A DNA stretch of 64,000 bases from Streptomyces lunaelactis (GCF_003054555.1 NZ_CP026304.1:1178001-1242000); one strand, 5' to 3'. Positions 15,283 to 23,725 are shown, counted from the stretch's first letter. Notes: generated by a model from the sequence alone, not told the origin. Numbers and translations are program-made.

Positions 15283-16187
15283 CGGTTCTTCTCCCCACGG
15301 ATCTCCTGGACCAGATACGTCACGACGAATCCCATGGAGACGAGCAGCAGCACCACGGCGATCGCGGAGCCGAATCCGATCCGGCTGGCCTCGCCGATGA
15401 TGTTGTCGGTGACCAGGACGGAGAGCAACTCCAGACCGTTTCTGCCCTTGTTGACGGCGTAGACGATGTCGAAGGCGCGCAGCGCCTCGATGACGGTGAT
15501 CACGCCGACGATCACATTCACGGGGCGCAGGGTCGGGAAGACGACGCGGAAGAAGGTCTGTGCCTCGCTCGCCCCGTCGATGGCCGCCGCTTCCTTCAGC
15601 GAGGCGTCGACGGCCTTGAGGCCCGCCAGGTAGAGGATCATCACATAGCCGGTGTGCCGCCACGCCGCGGCCAGCAGGATCATCCAGATGTTCAGGTCGG
15701 GATCGCCGAGCCAGTCGGTGGGTTTCTCGGTGTCCCCGAGGATCGCGTTGAGCGCGCCCTGGTCACGGGAGAAGATCAGCTGGGCGATGAAGCCGACGAC
15801 GGCGAGGGAGAGCACCACCGGCATGTAGAGCGTCGACTGGTAGAAGCGGCTGAACCGTACGCCCCTGTCGATCAGGACGGCCAGCAGCAGTCCGAACGGG
15901 GTCGCGACCAGTCCGAGGAAGGCCAGCCAGAGCAGATTGTGCCGGGCGGCGGGCCAGAACTGCGGGTAGTTGGTGAAGAGGTTCTCGTAGTTCTGCGTGC
16001 CGACCCAGCGAATGTCCCCGATGCCGTCCCAGCTGGTGAAGGAGAGCGCGATGGAGGCGAGGGTCGGACCCCACACGATGAAGACGTCGAGCAGGATCGG
16101 TATGCCCAACAGTACGCCGAGGACCGCGAGGTCGCGGCGGGTGAACCGCCGCGGCCCTCGTCGTCCGGCGCGCCGCGAGATGCTCAC
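15279..16187 (-). CDS. Carbohydrate ABC transporter permease (MalF/first permease)
   Basis: A 302-residue CUT1 permease with six hydrophobic segments, first at about residues 20-40 (LAVLGVLLGIPILLDVFIVW). The EAA loop is KEAAAIDGASEAQTFFRVVF (about 195-214). GTG 16187 is used as start: it lies closest upstream of the first conserved residues, and the longer open frame begins with a poorly supported TTG and has Pro/Gly-rich translation without family likeness. It forms the heterodimeric membrane channel with the next permease, coupled through a 4-bp overlap. It lies 135 bp downstream of the binding-protein gene. Confidence 0.9.
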   Translation of the reverse strand: MSISRRAGRRGPRRFTRRDLAVLGVLLGIPILLDVFIVWGPTLASIALSFTSWDGIGDIRWVGTQNYENLFTNYPQFWPAARHNLLWLAFLGLVATPFGLLLAVLIDRGVRFSRFYQSTLYMPVVLSLAVVGFIAQLIFSRDQGALNAILGDTEKPTDWLGDPDLNIWMILLAAAWRHTGYVMILYLAGLKAVDASLKEAAAIDGASEAQTFFRVVFPTLRPVNVIVGVITVIEALRAFDIVYAVNKGRNGLELLSVLVTDNIIGEASRIGFGSAIAVVLLLVSMGFVVTYLVQEIRGEKNR

Positions 16188-16322
16188 TCTCGTTCGCCCC
16201 CCGGTGCCCTTCGGGGTACCCCGGGCGGCCTGCGGTTCAGGCCCGGGGTCCGGGGACTGTCCCCCGGGAGATTGCAGCAGCGGCACGGCTGGTGGCTCCA
16301 AGTCGGTTTCGGCCGGCGACGG
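16188..16322 (-). promoter_or_regulatory. Intra-operon GC-rich hairpin region between binding protein and permease
   Basis: The 135-bp gap contains CCCCGG...CCGGGG-type inverted repeats around 16200-16265 that can form stable stems. In many sugar importers such a structure lowers downstream permease expression relative to the abundant binding protein. That role here is inference; no promoter was recognised. Confidence 0.4.
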
Positions 16323-17675
16323 TCAGTCCTCGGTGGCGAAGATGGTCTTCTTCTGCCTCTCGATGCTGTTGACCAACCCGTCCACGTCCTTCGGCTTGTT
16401 GATGAAGGTCTGAATGGCCGGAATCATCACGGTCGAGGAGAAGTCCGGCCTTGTGTCGCGGTCCAGGAACTGCGAGATCTGCTTGGCGCCGGAGACGAGT
16501 TCGACGGCCTTCTTCTGCAGCGGGGTGTACTTGGAGATGTCGGCCTGGTCGCTCACGGCGATGTTGTTGGGGTCGCCGGCGAGGTAGATGTCCTCGGCCT
16601 CGCCGGTGGCGAGCCACTTCAGCAGGTCCTTGGCGCTCTCCATGTTCGCCTTGTTGTTGAGGTTCTTGGACTTCTTCGCCAGCAGGAAGCCGTCGATGGG
16701 CGCTTCGACCGCGTCCTGACCGTGCTCGGGGTTGATCACCGGGAACGGGAAGAAATCGATGTCGGCCTGCTCCGCCTTGGGGAACTGGGCACCGGGGTGC
16801 GGGAGTCCGAAGACCGCCATCCCGGCCTCCTTCTTCTGCAGGCTGGTCGCGGCCTCCTGCCAGGTACGGCCGTTGGCTCCGGGCTGGCAGTACGGGAGAA
16901 GGCTGCGCCAGGTGTCGAAGACGTCCTTGACGCGCTTGTCGGTCCACGCCTCCTGGCCCGCCATCAGGTTCTTGTGGAATTCGTAGCCGTTGGTGCGCAT
17001 GTTGATGTAGTCGAACGTTCCCATCGCCGGCCAGCCGTCCTTGTCGCAGAACGCGATGGGGACGAGCTTGTCCTTCCGCATCTGCTTGGCGAGCGTTATG
17101 TACTCGTCGAGCGTCTTGGGAGCCGTGTACCCGTGCTCCTGGAAGACGCTCTTCCGGTGGAAGACGGCCCACGGGTAGTAGTAGTACGGCGTGAGGTACT
17201 GCTTGCCGTCCTCGCCGGTCGACTGGGCCTTCAGCGCCGGGGAGAAGCCCTGGTAGCTCCCCCAGTTGTCGCTGATGTCGTGCAGCAGGCCCTTCTTCGC
17301 GAAGAACTGCATGCGGTAGCCCGCGAACCACATGAGGACATCGTCCGGCTTGCCCTGCAGATACCGGTTGATGTTCTCCTGGAAGGTGTTGTGGTCAACG
17401 GTGTTGACCTTGACCTTCCGTCCGTCCTTGGACTGCTTGCCGTACGCGGCGAAAGCGTCTGCGAATGCCTTCTTGGGCACCGGGTCGGACGAGTTGGACC
17501 CCATGGTGATGGTCTTGCCGTCCCCGCCGGGCCCACTGCCGCAGGCGGCGAGCAGCGAGGGCAGCGTGATCGCACCCGCACCCACCGCCGCACCACGCAG
17601 CAGATTCCGCCGGGACATCCGATGTCCTGCCACGCTCCCGGGCGCGGCAGAACCGTTGAACGATGACTGCGCCAT
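16323..17675 (-). CDS. Sugar ABC transporter substrate-binding lipoprotein
   Basis: A 450-residue extracellular binding protein. Its N-terminus carries a twin-arginine signal (MSRRNLLRG, residues 20-28), a hydrophobic stretch and the lipobox LLAAC with lipidated Cys45, so it is a membrane-anchored lipoprotein. The mature part has the features of family 1 solute-binding proteins, including the PYYYYPWAVFHRK region. ATG 17675 is preceded by GGAGGAGGGGAC. First gene of the importer operon, next to a ROK sugar kinase and a LacI regulator, which fits uptake of an oligo- or amino-sugar. The exact sugar cannot be read from sequence alone. Confidence 0.92.
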   Translation of the reverse strand: MAQSSFNGSAAPGSVAGHRMSRRNLLRGAAVGAGAITLPSLLAACGSGPGGDGKTITMGSNSSDPVPKKAFADAFAAYGKQSKDGRKVKVNTVDHNTFQENINRYLQGKPDDVLMWFAGYRMQFFAKKGLLHDISDNWGSYQGFSPALKAQSTGEDGKQYLTPYYYYPWAVFHRKSVFQEHGYTAPKTLDEYITLAKQMRKDKLVPIAFCDKDGWPAMGTFDYINMRTNGYEFHKNLMAGQEAWTDKRVKDVFDTWRSLLPYCQPGANGRTWQEAATSLQKKEAGMAVFGLPHPGAQFPKAEQADIDFFPFPVINPEHGQDAVEAPIDGFLLAKKSKNLNNKANMESAKDLLKWLATGEAEDIYLAGDPNNIAVSDQADISKYTPLQKKAVELVSGAKQISQFLDRDTRPDFSSTVMIPAIQTFINKPKDVDGLVNSIERQKKTIFATED

Positions 17676-17746
17676 GTCCCCTCCTCCGGGGTGCAACCCA
17701 ACACAACCCAACGCGAGGATTGGATCTCACTCCCAGAAAGGGGTGT

Positions 17747-17763
17747 CGTCAAGGGTTTTGACG
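17747..17763. promoter_or_regulatory. Inverted repeat with back-to-back TTGACG boxes upstream of the importer
   Basis: CGTCAA (17747-17752), 5 bp, TTGACG (17758-17763) is a perfect inverted repeat; each arm reads as a -35-like TTGACG on one strand. On the minus strand a TGAGAT lies 17 bp further, a plausible -10 for the binding-protein operon. Two TTGGGTTG copies lie nearer its start. Confidence 0.45.
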
Positions 17764-17881
17764 AGACATCGACCAACTGTTACCGCCTCTCTCCAACAGA
17801 CTCCAACACGGCCTACCGTAAACGCTCGCGACTGACACGTGCATGCCGTCACCCCAAAACGCGCGAGTACGGAGGAACGTC

Positions 17882-18121
17882 ATGATGCGTCACCTTCCCA
17901 CCCGCAGTACCCGCCACAGAGTCGTCGGAGCGCTGGCCGCCGCGCCGCTCTGCGCAGCGGGGCTGGGCACCCCGGCCGTCGCCGCCGGTGCCCCGGCCAC
18001 GCCGGCCGGTCCCGCGGCCGCGGCGACGAAGGGTCGACGGCGGGGAGGGGCTCGACTCCGACCACGCCGGCCGGGCCGACCTCAGGATCGGCTGCTGACC
18101 ACCGCTGCCGCCTCGCCGTGA
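17882..18121 (+). pseudogene. Remnant of a secreted-protein gene (signal peptide only)
   Basis: An ATG at 17882 follows a strong GGAGGAACGTC ribosome site. The first 36 residues are a textbook signal peptide (MMRHLPTRSTRHRVVGALAA, then a cleavable AVAAGA region). After about residue 50 the translation turns Arg/Pro-rich (GRRRGGARLRPRRPGRPQDR) with no domain and runs into the 3' end of the convergent ROK kinase. In another frame the same DNA reads DSDHAGRADLRIGC before a stop. So the ribosome site and secretion signal remain but the mature protein appears lost by frameshift and deletion. A real small secreted peptide is the alternative. Confidence 0.5.
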
Positions 18122-19047
18122 CGGCCGAGCGAGGCGGCAGCGGCCGCACCCACCAGACCGGCGTCCGTGCCCGTCAGGGCCGGGGCCACCGTCAGCCGCT
18201 GTACGAAGGAGAGCGTGGCGTAGTCACGCAGCGCACGGCGCAGCGGCACGAAGAGCACATCGCCCGCGCCCGCCACTCCCCCGCCGATGACCGCGATCTC
18301 GATCTCGACGAGGGTCGCGGTGGCGGCGATCCCGGCAGCGAGCGCCTGGGCCGCACGCTCGAAGGAGGCCACGGCGACCGGGTGTCCCGCCCGGGCGGCG
18401 GCGGCCACAGCGGCTGCGGACGTGTCGCCGTCGGGGCCGGGCTGCCAGCCGTTCTCCAGCGCCCGGCGCGCGATGTTCGGGCCGCTGGCAATCCGCTCCA
18501 CGCAGCCGCGTGCGCCGCACGGGCACAGATCACCGTCCAGGTCGACGCTGATGTGGCCGATGTGCCCGGCATTGCCGGTCGGTCCCGGGTGGAGCTTTCC
18601 GTTCAGCACGAGTCCGCCGCCGACGCCCGTCGAGACGACCATGCACAGCGCGTTGTCGTAGCCGCGGGCGGCGCCCTGCCAGTGCTCGGCGGCCGTCATC
18701 GCGACCCCGTCGCCGACCAGCGCGACGGGCAGCCCGCCCGCGGCCCTGCGCACCCGCGAGACCAGCGGGAAGTCCCGCCAGCCGGGGACATTGACCGGAC
18801 TGACGGTGCCGGCGGAGGCGTCCACGGGGCCGGCGCTGCCGATGCCGACGGCAGAGGTCCCCGCCCAGAGCGGGGAGACACTGAGCTCGGCCAGAACCGC
18901 CTCCACGGCGCGCATCACCGTGTCGCCGTCCTCCTGGGCAGGCGTCGGGCGCTGCGCCCGAAGGAGTATCCTGCCGCTGCCGTCCACCAATGCGCCGGCG
19001 ATCTTGGTGCCGCCGATGTCGAGAGCGGCGACTAGGTCGGTATGCAT
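18082..19047 (-). CDS. ROK family sugar kinase (glucokinase-like)
   Basis: A 321-residue ROK kinase without a DNA-binding domain. It has the N-terminal phosphate motif ALDIGGTKIAGALV (about residues 8-21), the catalytic Asp region VGDGVAMTAAEHW, the second phosphate motif STGVGGGLVLNGKL, the glucose/zinc segment GHISVD and the zinc-binding CPCGARGCVERIASG. This family phosphorylates glucose, N-acetylglucosamine, N-acetylmannosamine or fructose in the cytoplasm. The start ATG 19047 sits 133 bp from the divergent LacI regulator. Together with the adjacent importer it likely forms an uptake-and-phosphorylation module. Its 3' end overlaps the decayed secreted-protein gene. Confidence 0.88.
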   Translation of the reverse strand: MHTDLVAALDIGGTKIAGALVDGSGRILLRAQRPTPAQEDGDTVMRAVEAVLAELSVSPLWAGTSAVGIGSAGPVDASAGTVSPVNVPGWRDFPLVSRVRRAAGGLPVALVGDGVAMTAAEHWQGAARGYDNALCMVVSTGVGGGLVLNGKLHPGPTGNAGHIGHISVDLDGDLCPCGARGCVERIASGPNIARRALENGWQPGPDGDTSAAAVAAAARAGHPVAVASFERAAQALAAGIAATATLVEIEIAVIGGGVAGAGDVLFVPLRRALRDYATLSFVQRLTVAPALTGTDAGLVGAAAAASLGRHGEAAAVVSSRS

Positions 19048-19106
19048 CGGTGTGGGATCCCCCGGGGAGCTGTCGGACCTGCGGATTCGGTAACAGTCTC
19101 CATTCC

Positions 19107-19125
19107 CCTGACAACGTTGTCCAGG
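19107..19125. promoter_or_regulatory. LacI-type operator between sugar kinase and regulator
   Basis: CCTGACAACGTTGTCCAGG contains the perfect 12-bp palindrome GACAACGTTGTC (19110-19121) with the central CG typical of LacI/GalR operators. It lies midway between the divergent ROK kinase and LacI genes, so it probably serves both. Confidence 0.65.
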
Positions 19126-19179
19126 GCCTATGCTCGACGCCACACCCTCGCACACCGGACAACGACAGGACAGCGCACC

Positions 19180-20244
19180 GTGGCCGAGACCGACCGTCAC
19201 CTGCCTTCGACGGGACGCCCGCGAGGCCCCGAGCCCCGCTACGGCAATCGGCCCACCATGAAGGATGTCGCTTCGCGGGCCGGAGTCGGCCTGAAAACCG
19301 TCTCCCGGGTGGTCAACGGCGAGCCCGGTGTCACCCCCGACACCGAGCGCCGGGTGCAGGAGGCGATCGAGTCCCTCGGCTTCCGCCGCAACGACAGCGC
19401 GCGGGTGCTGCGCAAGGGCCGCACCGCCTCGATCGGGCTGGTCCTGGAAGATCTCGCCGACCCCTTCTACGGTCCGCTGAACCGCGCCGTCGAGGAGGTC
19501 GCCCGCGCCCACGGCGCCCTGCTCATCAACGGCTCCAGCGCCGAGGACCCGGAGCGCGAGCAGGAGCTGGTCCTCGCGCTCTGTGCCCGCCGGGTGGACG
19601 GGCTGATCGTGATCCCGGCCGGCCACGACCACCGCTATCTGGAGCCCGAGATCAAGGCCGGCATAGCCACGGTGTTCGTGGACCGGCCCGCCGGTCAGAT
19701 CGACGCGGACGTGGTGCTCTCGGACAGCTTCGGCGGCGCCCGCAAGGGCGTGGCGCATCTGATCGCGCACGGCCACCGCCGTATCGGCTTCATCGGGGAC
19801 CAGCCGCGTATCCACACCGCTGTCGAGCGGGTGCGCGGCTACCGCGCCGCCATGGAGGACGCCGGGCTCGTGGTGGACGACAGCTGGGTGTCGCTGGGCA
19901 TCACCGCGCCAGAGCGGGTGCGGGCGGCGGCCGAGGCGATGCTGGAAGGCCCCGAACCGGTCACCGCGATCTTCGCGGGCAACAACCGCGTGACGGTGAC
20001 AGCCGTACGGGTCCTGGCGGAGCGCGAGCGCCCGGTCGCCCTGGTCGGCTTCGACGACATCGAGCTCGCCGATCTGCTCGGCATCACCGTCATAGCCCAG
20101 GACGCGGCGACCCTGGGGCGCACCGCGGCCGAGCGACTGTTCCGCCGTCTGGACGGTGTGGACGACGAGCCCGCGCTGGTGGCGCTGGAGACAGTACTGA
20201 TCCCGCGCGGCTCGGGCGAGGTCCCGCCGTCGGCAGACCGGTAG
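19180..20244 (+). CDS. LacI family transcriptional regulator
   Basis: A 354-residue LacI/GalR repressor. The HTH is TMKDVASRAGVGLKTVSRVV (about residues 26-45) with the hinge-helix segment FRRNDSARVLRKG; the periplasmic-binding-protein-like effector domain follows (about 80-345), including the SDSFGGARKGVAHLIAHGH region. GTG 19180 is taken as start, giving a polar leader of about 25 residues; ATG 19258 directly before the HTH is an alternative. It likely binds the palindrome at 19107-19125 and controls the divergent sugar kinase, possibly also the importer. The effector is unknown. Confidence 0.9.
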   Translation: MAETDRHLPSTGRPRGPEPRYGNRPTMKDVASRAGVGLKTVSRVVNGEPGVTPDTERRVQEAIESLGFRRNDSARVLRKGRTASIGLVLEDLADPFYGPLNRAVEEVARAHGALLINGSSAEDPEREQELVLALCARRVDGLIVIPAGHDHRYLEPEIKAGIATVFVDRPAGQIDADVVLSDSFGGARKGVAHLIAHGHRRIGFIGDQPRIHTAVERVRGYRAAMEDAGLVVDDSWVSLGITAPERVRAAAEAMLEGPEPVTAIFAGNNRVTVTAVRVLAERERPVALVGFDDIELADLLGITVIAQDAATLGRTAAERLFRRLDGVDDEPALVALETVLIPRGSGEVPPSADR

Positions 20245-20312
20245 TCCGGGCACCGGCCGGTCGTCGTCCCCGCCCTCGATGTGGACGTCGCTGACGAGGA
20301 CACCGGCGGCTG

Positions 20313-21602
20313 TTACTGGGCTGTGGTCGTGAGGTCCCCGCGGCGCGGCGAGGCGAATCCGTCCAGATCGGCACGCGTCAGACCGGTGAGCCGGGCGACC
20401 TCGGCGGTGTCGAGTGCGCCGCAGTCGATTCCGCGCAGCAGATAGCTGCTGAGCGCCTTGGCGGTGGCTGGCTCGTCCATGACGTCACCGCCCGCATGGC
20501 CGGCGTACGCGGCCAGGCGCGCGGCGGCCTTCTCGAAGCCCTCGCGGTAGAAGGCGAAGACCGCGGCGTAGCGGGTCGGCAGGTGGCCGGGGTGCATGTC
20601 CCAGCCCTGGTAGTAGGCGCGGGCCAGGGCGCGGCGGGTGAGGCCGTAGTGCAACCGCCAGGCGTCGTGCACCTTCTCGGTCGTGCCGACCGGCAGGACG
20701 TTGGTGGAGCCGTCGCAGACCCGTACGCCGGTACCGGCTGCGGCGACCTGCATGACCGCCTTGGCGTGGTCGGCCGCCGGGTGGTCGCTGGCCTGGTAGG
20801 CGGCGCTGACGCCGAGGCAGGCGCTGTAGTCGAAGGTGCCGTAGTGCAGTCCGGTGGCCCGGCCCTCGGCGGCGTCGATCATCCGGGCCACGGTGGCGGT
20901 GCCGTCGGCGGCGAGGATGGACTGGCTGGTCTCGATCTGGATCTCGAAGCCGATCCGGCCCGCGTCCAGGCCCCGTGCCTTCTCGAACTCCTCGACCAGC
21001 CGCACCATCGCGGTGACCTGCTCGGTGTAGGTGACCTTGGGGAGGGTCAGCACGAGCCCGTCGGGCAGACCGCCGGCCTCCATCAGGCCGGTGAGGAAGA
21101 TGTCGAGGGTGCGGATGCCGCGGTCGCGTACGGCGGCCTCCATGCACTTCATGCGGATGCCCATGTACGGGGCGGCGGTTCGGTTCTCGTACGCCTGGGA
21201 GATCAGCCGGGCGGCGCGGGCGGCATCCGCGTCCTCGTCACGCCCGCTGTAGCCGTCCTCGAAGTCGACGCGCAGGTCCTCGACGGGCTCGCGCTCCAGC
21301 TTGGCCCGTACGCGGTCGTGGACCGGCCCCGCGAGCTCGTCGGAGAGGCCGAGTACGGCGGCGAGGGAGGCGGCGTCGGGGGCGTGCTCGTCGAGTGCCG
21401 CCAGCGCCGCCTCGCCCCAGGAGCCGATGGTGTCGGCGGCGAAGACGTCGCCGGGTACGTAGACGGTGTGCACGGGCTGGCGGGTGCCGGGGTCTCCCGG
21501 GTAACGGCGGGCGAGCTCGGCGTCCACCGGCGCGAGGGAAGCGCTGATGCCCTCGCTGACCGCTCCGGCGAGGCTCATTGCCACCTTCTCCTGCTGACCC
21601 AT
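20313..21602 (-). CDS. DUF6986 family aldolase-like protein (HpcH/HpaI, citrate-lyase fold)
   Basis: A 429-residue protein resembling the DUF6986 family, with a phosphoenolpyruvate/aldolase TIM-barrel character. Features are EDLRVDFEDGYSGR (about residues 107-120), a stretch rich in metal-ligand acids, GIRMKCMEAAVRDRGIRTLD (about 146-165) and FEIQIETSQSIL near 215-225, the last matching the Glu ligand region of HpcH/CitE enzymes. Related enzymes split or form 2-oxo acids or CoA thioesters. ATG 21602 follows GGAAGG. The upstream region has an ACGGA-N8-TCCGT palindrome, typical of an IclR- or other dimer-bound site. It is convergent with the LacI gene. The substrate is unknown. Confidence 0.75.
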   Translation of the reverse strand: MGQQEKVAMSLAGAVSEGISASLAPVDAELARRYPGDPGTRQPVHTVYVPGDVFAADTIGSWGEAALAALDEHAPDAASLAAVLGLSDELAGPVHDRVRAKLEREPVEDLRVDFEDGYSGRDEDADAARAARLISQAYENRTAAPYMGIRMKCMEAAVRDRGIRTLDIFLTGLMEAGGLPDGLVLTLPKVTYTEQVTAMVRLVEEFEKARGLDAGRIGFEIQIETSQSILAADGTATVARMIDAAEGRATGLHYGTFDYSACLGVSAAYQASDHPAADHAKAVMQVAAAGTGVRVCDGSTNVLPVGTTEKVHDAWRLHYGLTRRALARAYYQGWDMHPGHLPTRYAAVFAFYREGFEKAAARLAAYAGHAGGDVMDEPATAKALSSYLLRGIDCGALDTAEVARLTGLTRADLDGFASPRRGDLTTTAQ

Positions 21603-21628
21603 CCCTGCACCTTCCTGTTTTCCGCTCC

Positions 21629-21646
21629 ACGGAATCAATAATCCGT
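21629..21646. promoter_or_regulatory. ACGGA-N8-TCCGT palindrome upstream of the DUF6986 gene
   Basis: ACGGA (21629-21633) and TCCGT (21642-21646) flank an A/T-rich 8-bp centre, 27 bp upstream of the DUF6986 start. The A/T-rich centre in such GC-rich DNA and the symmetry suggest a regulator site or promoter region. Confidence 0.4.
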
Positions 21647-21701
21647 ATAGCGAAGTTAGTAGGCGGTCGCGACCTGCGTCAATGGTCACCCGAAAACGGG
21701 C

Positions 21702-21734
21702 GGGGCCGCGCGGTGAAGATCACCACGCGGCCCC
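21702..21734. terminator. Strong hairpin terminator after etfA
   Basis: GGGGCCGCGCGGTG (21702-21715) pairs with CACCACGCGGCCCC (21721-21734), a 14-bp stem with a single G-T pair and a 5-nt loop, 24 bp past the etfA stop. Confidence 0.8.
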
Positions 21735-21757
21735 GGGCCGTACCAGACTTCCGCAGG

Positions 21758-22720
21758 TCAGCCCTTGCGGCTCTGGACCTCTGCGGTCAGCTGCGGGACG
21801 ACCTCGAAGAGGTCGCCGACCACGCCGTAGTCGACCAGGTCGAAGATCGGGGCCTCGGCGTCCTTGTTGATGGCCACGATGGTCTTCGAGGTCTGCATGC
21901 CGGCCCGGTGCTGGATCGCGCCGGAGATGCCGGAAGCGATGTACAGCTGCGGGGAGACCGACTTGCCGGTCTGGCCGACCTGGTTGGAGTGCGGGTACCA
22001 GCCGGCGTCCACTGCGGCGCGCGAGGCGCCGACAGCGGCACCGAGCGAGTCGGCGAGCGCCTCGATGATGTGGAAGTTCTCGGCGCCGTTGACGCCACGG
22101 CCGCCGGAGACCACGATCGCGGCCTCGGTCAGCTCGGGGCGGCCGGTCGACTCGCGCGGGGTGCGGGCGACGACCTTGGTGCCGGTGGCCTTCTCGGAGA
22201 AGGAGACCGCGAGCGCCTCGACGGCGCCCGCGGCCGGAGCGGCCTCGACCGCGGCCGAGTTCGGCTTCACCGTGATGACCGGCGTGCCCTTGGAGACACG
22301 GGACTTGGTGGTGTAGGAGGCGGCGAACGCGGCCTGCGTGGCCACCGGGCCCTCGTCGCCGGCCTCGATGTCGACAGCGTCGGTGATGATGCCGGAGCCG
22401 ATACGGACCGCCAGGCGGGCCGCGATCTCCTTGCCCTCCGCGGAGGACGGGACCAGTACGGCGGCCGGGGAGACGGCCTCGTACGCGGCCTGCAGCGCGT
22501 CCACCTTCGGTACGACGAGGTAGTCGGCGAACTCCGGGGCGTCGGCGGTGAGGACCTTGACCGCGCCGTGCTCGGCGAGCGCGGGCGCGGTGGCCTCGGC
22601 GCCGGGGCCCAGCGCGACGGCGACCGGCTCGCCGATGCGGCGGGCCAGGGTCAGCAGCTCAAGGGTGGGCTTGCGGACGGCGCCGTCCGCGTGGTCGACA
22701 TAGACGAGAACTTCAGCCAT
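21758..22720 (-). CDS. etfA: Electron transfer flavoprotein, alpha subunit
   Basis: A 320-residue EtfA. The N-terminal ETF domain (1-180) contains the VLVPSSAEGKEIAARLAVRI segment; the C-terminal FAD-binding domain has SGGRGVNGAENF (about residues 206-217), the QVGQTGKSVSPQLYIASGIS region that wraps the flavin, and the NKDAEAPIFDLVDYGVVGDL motif. With EtfB it forms the FAD/AMP heterodimer that carries electrons from acyl-CoA dehydrogenases to the membrane ETF:quinone oxidoreductase. Start ATG 22720 with GGAGTAGCA upstream. It is downstream of etfB, 219 bp apart, an unusually long gap for this pair, and followed by a strong terminator. Confidence 0.96.
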   Translation of the reverse strand: MAEVLVYVDHADGAVRKPTLELLTLARRIGEPVAVALGPGAEATAPALAEHGAVKVLTADAPEFADYLVVPKVDALQAAYEAVSPAAVLVPSSAEGKEIAARLAVRIGSGIITDAVDIEAGDEGPVATQAAFAASYTTKSRVSKGTPVITVKPNSAAVEAAPAAGAVEALAVSFSEKATGTKVVARTPRESTGRPELTEAAIVVSGGRGVNGAENFHIIEALADSLGAAVGASRAAVDAGWYPHSNQVGQTGKSVSPQLYIASGISGAIQHRAGMQTSKTIVAINKDAEAPIFDLVDYGVVGDLFEVVPQLTAEVQSRKG

Positions 22721-22939
22721 TGCTACTCCTGGGCGAGAACCCCGAACTTCGGCCGGGGAAAGACTTGTTGACTGCTACCCTCCGCCCGAGCCTGTCGGCT
22801 CCGGGCAGGGCTTGTCCGTCATGAGGCCGTCTCGACTGCCGTGTGAGAAGCCCCTTCGGGGGAGGAGTCACGGGATTGCTCTCCTGCGAGCGATCCAAGG
22901 GCGCGAGTCGTGTTGCAACAGGCCCGCGCCGCTACTCCC
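22721..22939 (-). other. 219-bp spacer between etfB and etfA
   Basis: No open frame of its own was recognised here. It contains a GCCCCTTCGGGGG tetraloop hairpin near 22852-22864 and a CCGAACTTCGG hairpin near the etfA start. It may hold an attenuating structure or a second promoter for etfA; I could not match a known riboswitch. Confidence 0.4.
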
Positions 22940-23725
22940 CTAGATGAACTTCTGGCTCGCAAGGAACCCGGCCAGCTGCTTGCCGCCCTCGCCCTCGTCC
23001 TTGACGATCGTGCCGGCGGTACGGGCCGGACGCTCGGTGGCCGAGTCGACCGCGGTCCAGGCGCCCTCGAGGCCGACCTCGTCGGCGTCGATCTCGAGGT
23101 CCTCCAGGTCCAGGGACTGAACCGGCTTCTTCTTGGCGGCCATGATGCCCTTGAAGGACGGGTAGCGCGCCTCGCCCGACTGGTCCGTCACGGAGACGAC
23201 GGCCGGCAGCGACGCCTCGAGCTGCTCGCTCGCGGTGTCGCCGTCACGGCGGCCCTTGACGACGCCGTCCTCGACCTTGACCTCGGAGAGCAGCGTGACC
23301 TGCGGAACGCCCAGGCGCTCGGCGAGGATCGCCGGGAGCACGCCCATGGTGCCGTCCGTCGAGGCCATACCGGCAATGACCAGGTCGTAACCGGTCTTCT
23401 CGATGGCCTTGGCGAGCACCAGCGAGGTGCCCATGACGTCGGTGCCGTGCAGATCGTCGTCCTCGACGTGGACGGCCTTGTCGGCGCCCATGGAGAGCGC
23501 CTTGCGCAGCGCGTCCTTGGCGTCCTCGGGGCCGACGGTCAGCACGGTGATCTCCGCGTCGTCGGCCTCGTCAGCGATCTGCAGCGCCTGCTCGACCGCG
23601 TACTCATCCAGCTCCGACAGAAGGCCGTCGACGTCGTCGCGGTCGACGGTCAGGTCATCGGCGAAGTGCCGGTCGCCGGTGGCGTCGGGCACGTACTTCA
23701 CACAGACAACGATCCTCAAGCTCAC
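22940..23725 (-). CDS. etfB: Electron transfer flavoprotein, beta subunit
   Basis: A 261-residue EtfB with N-terminal IVVCVKYVPDATGDRHFADD, the conserved AVEQALQI helix, the AMP-binding region IAGMASTDGTMGVLPAILAE and the signature PSFKGIMAAKKKPVQSLDLE, in which the family's recognition loop binds acyl-CoA dehydrogenase. Starts at GTG 23725 with GGAGAGCC upstream. First gene of the etfB-etfA pair. The unit lies downstream of a flavin reductase gene with 209 bp between, so its promoter is probably in that gap. Confidence 0.96.
   Translation of the reverse strand: MSLRIVVCVKYVPDATGDRHFADDLTVDRDDVDGLLSELDEYAVEQALQIADEADDAEITVLTVGPEDAKDALRKALSMGADKAVHVEDDDLHGTDVMGTSLVLAKAIEKTGYDLVIAGMASTDGTMGVLPAILAERLGVPQVTLLSEVKVEDGVVKGRRDGDTASEQLEASLPAVVSVTDQSGEARYPSFKGIMAAKKKPVQSLDLEDLEIDADEVGLEGAWTAVDSATERPARTAGTIVKDEGEGGKQLAGFLASQKFI

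Noticed and set aside
14366..15663. 433-codon frame covering the second ABC permease with a longer N-terminus
   Set aside because: The extra part overlaps the first permease in another frame and is Arg/Gly-rich; ATG 15282 with a 4-bp overlap is the normal arrangement.
16262..16322. Upstream TTG start of the first permease
   Set aside because: No ribosome site and the added 38 residues are Pro/Gly-rich without family likeness; GTG 16187 is preferred.
14362..19047. Naming the importer and kinase as the N-acetylglucosamine NgcEFG or chitobiose DasABC system
   Set aside because: The general layout is similar but I could not confirm substrate-specific residues from sequence alone, so no gene symbols are given.
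19048..20253. Extension of the ROK kinase frame across the LacI gene
   Set aside because: Antisense to a clear LacI regulator; the kinase has a canonical ATG start at 19047.
22721..22939. Cobalamin or flavin riboswitch in the etf spacer
   Set aside because: Hairpins are present but none of the conserved boxes of those riboswitches could be recognised.
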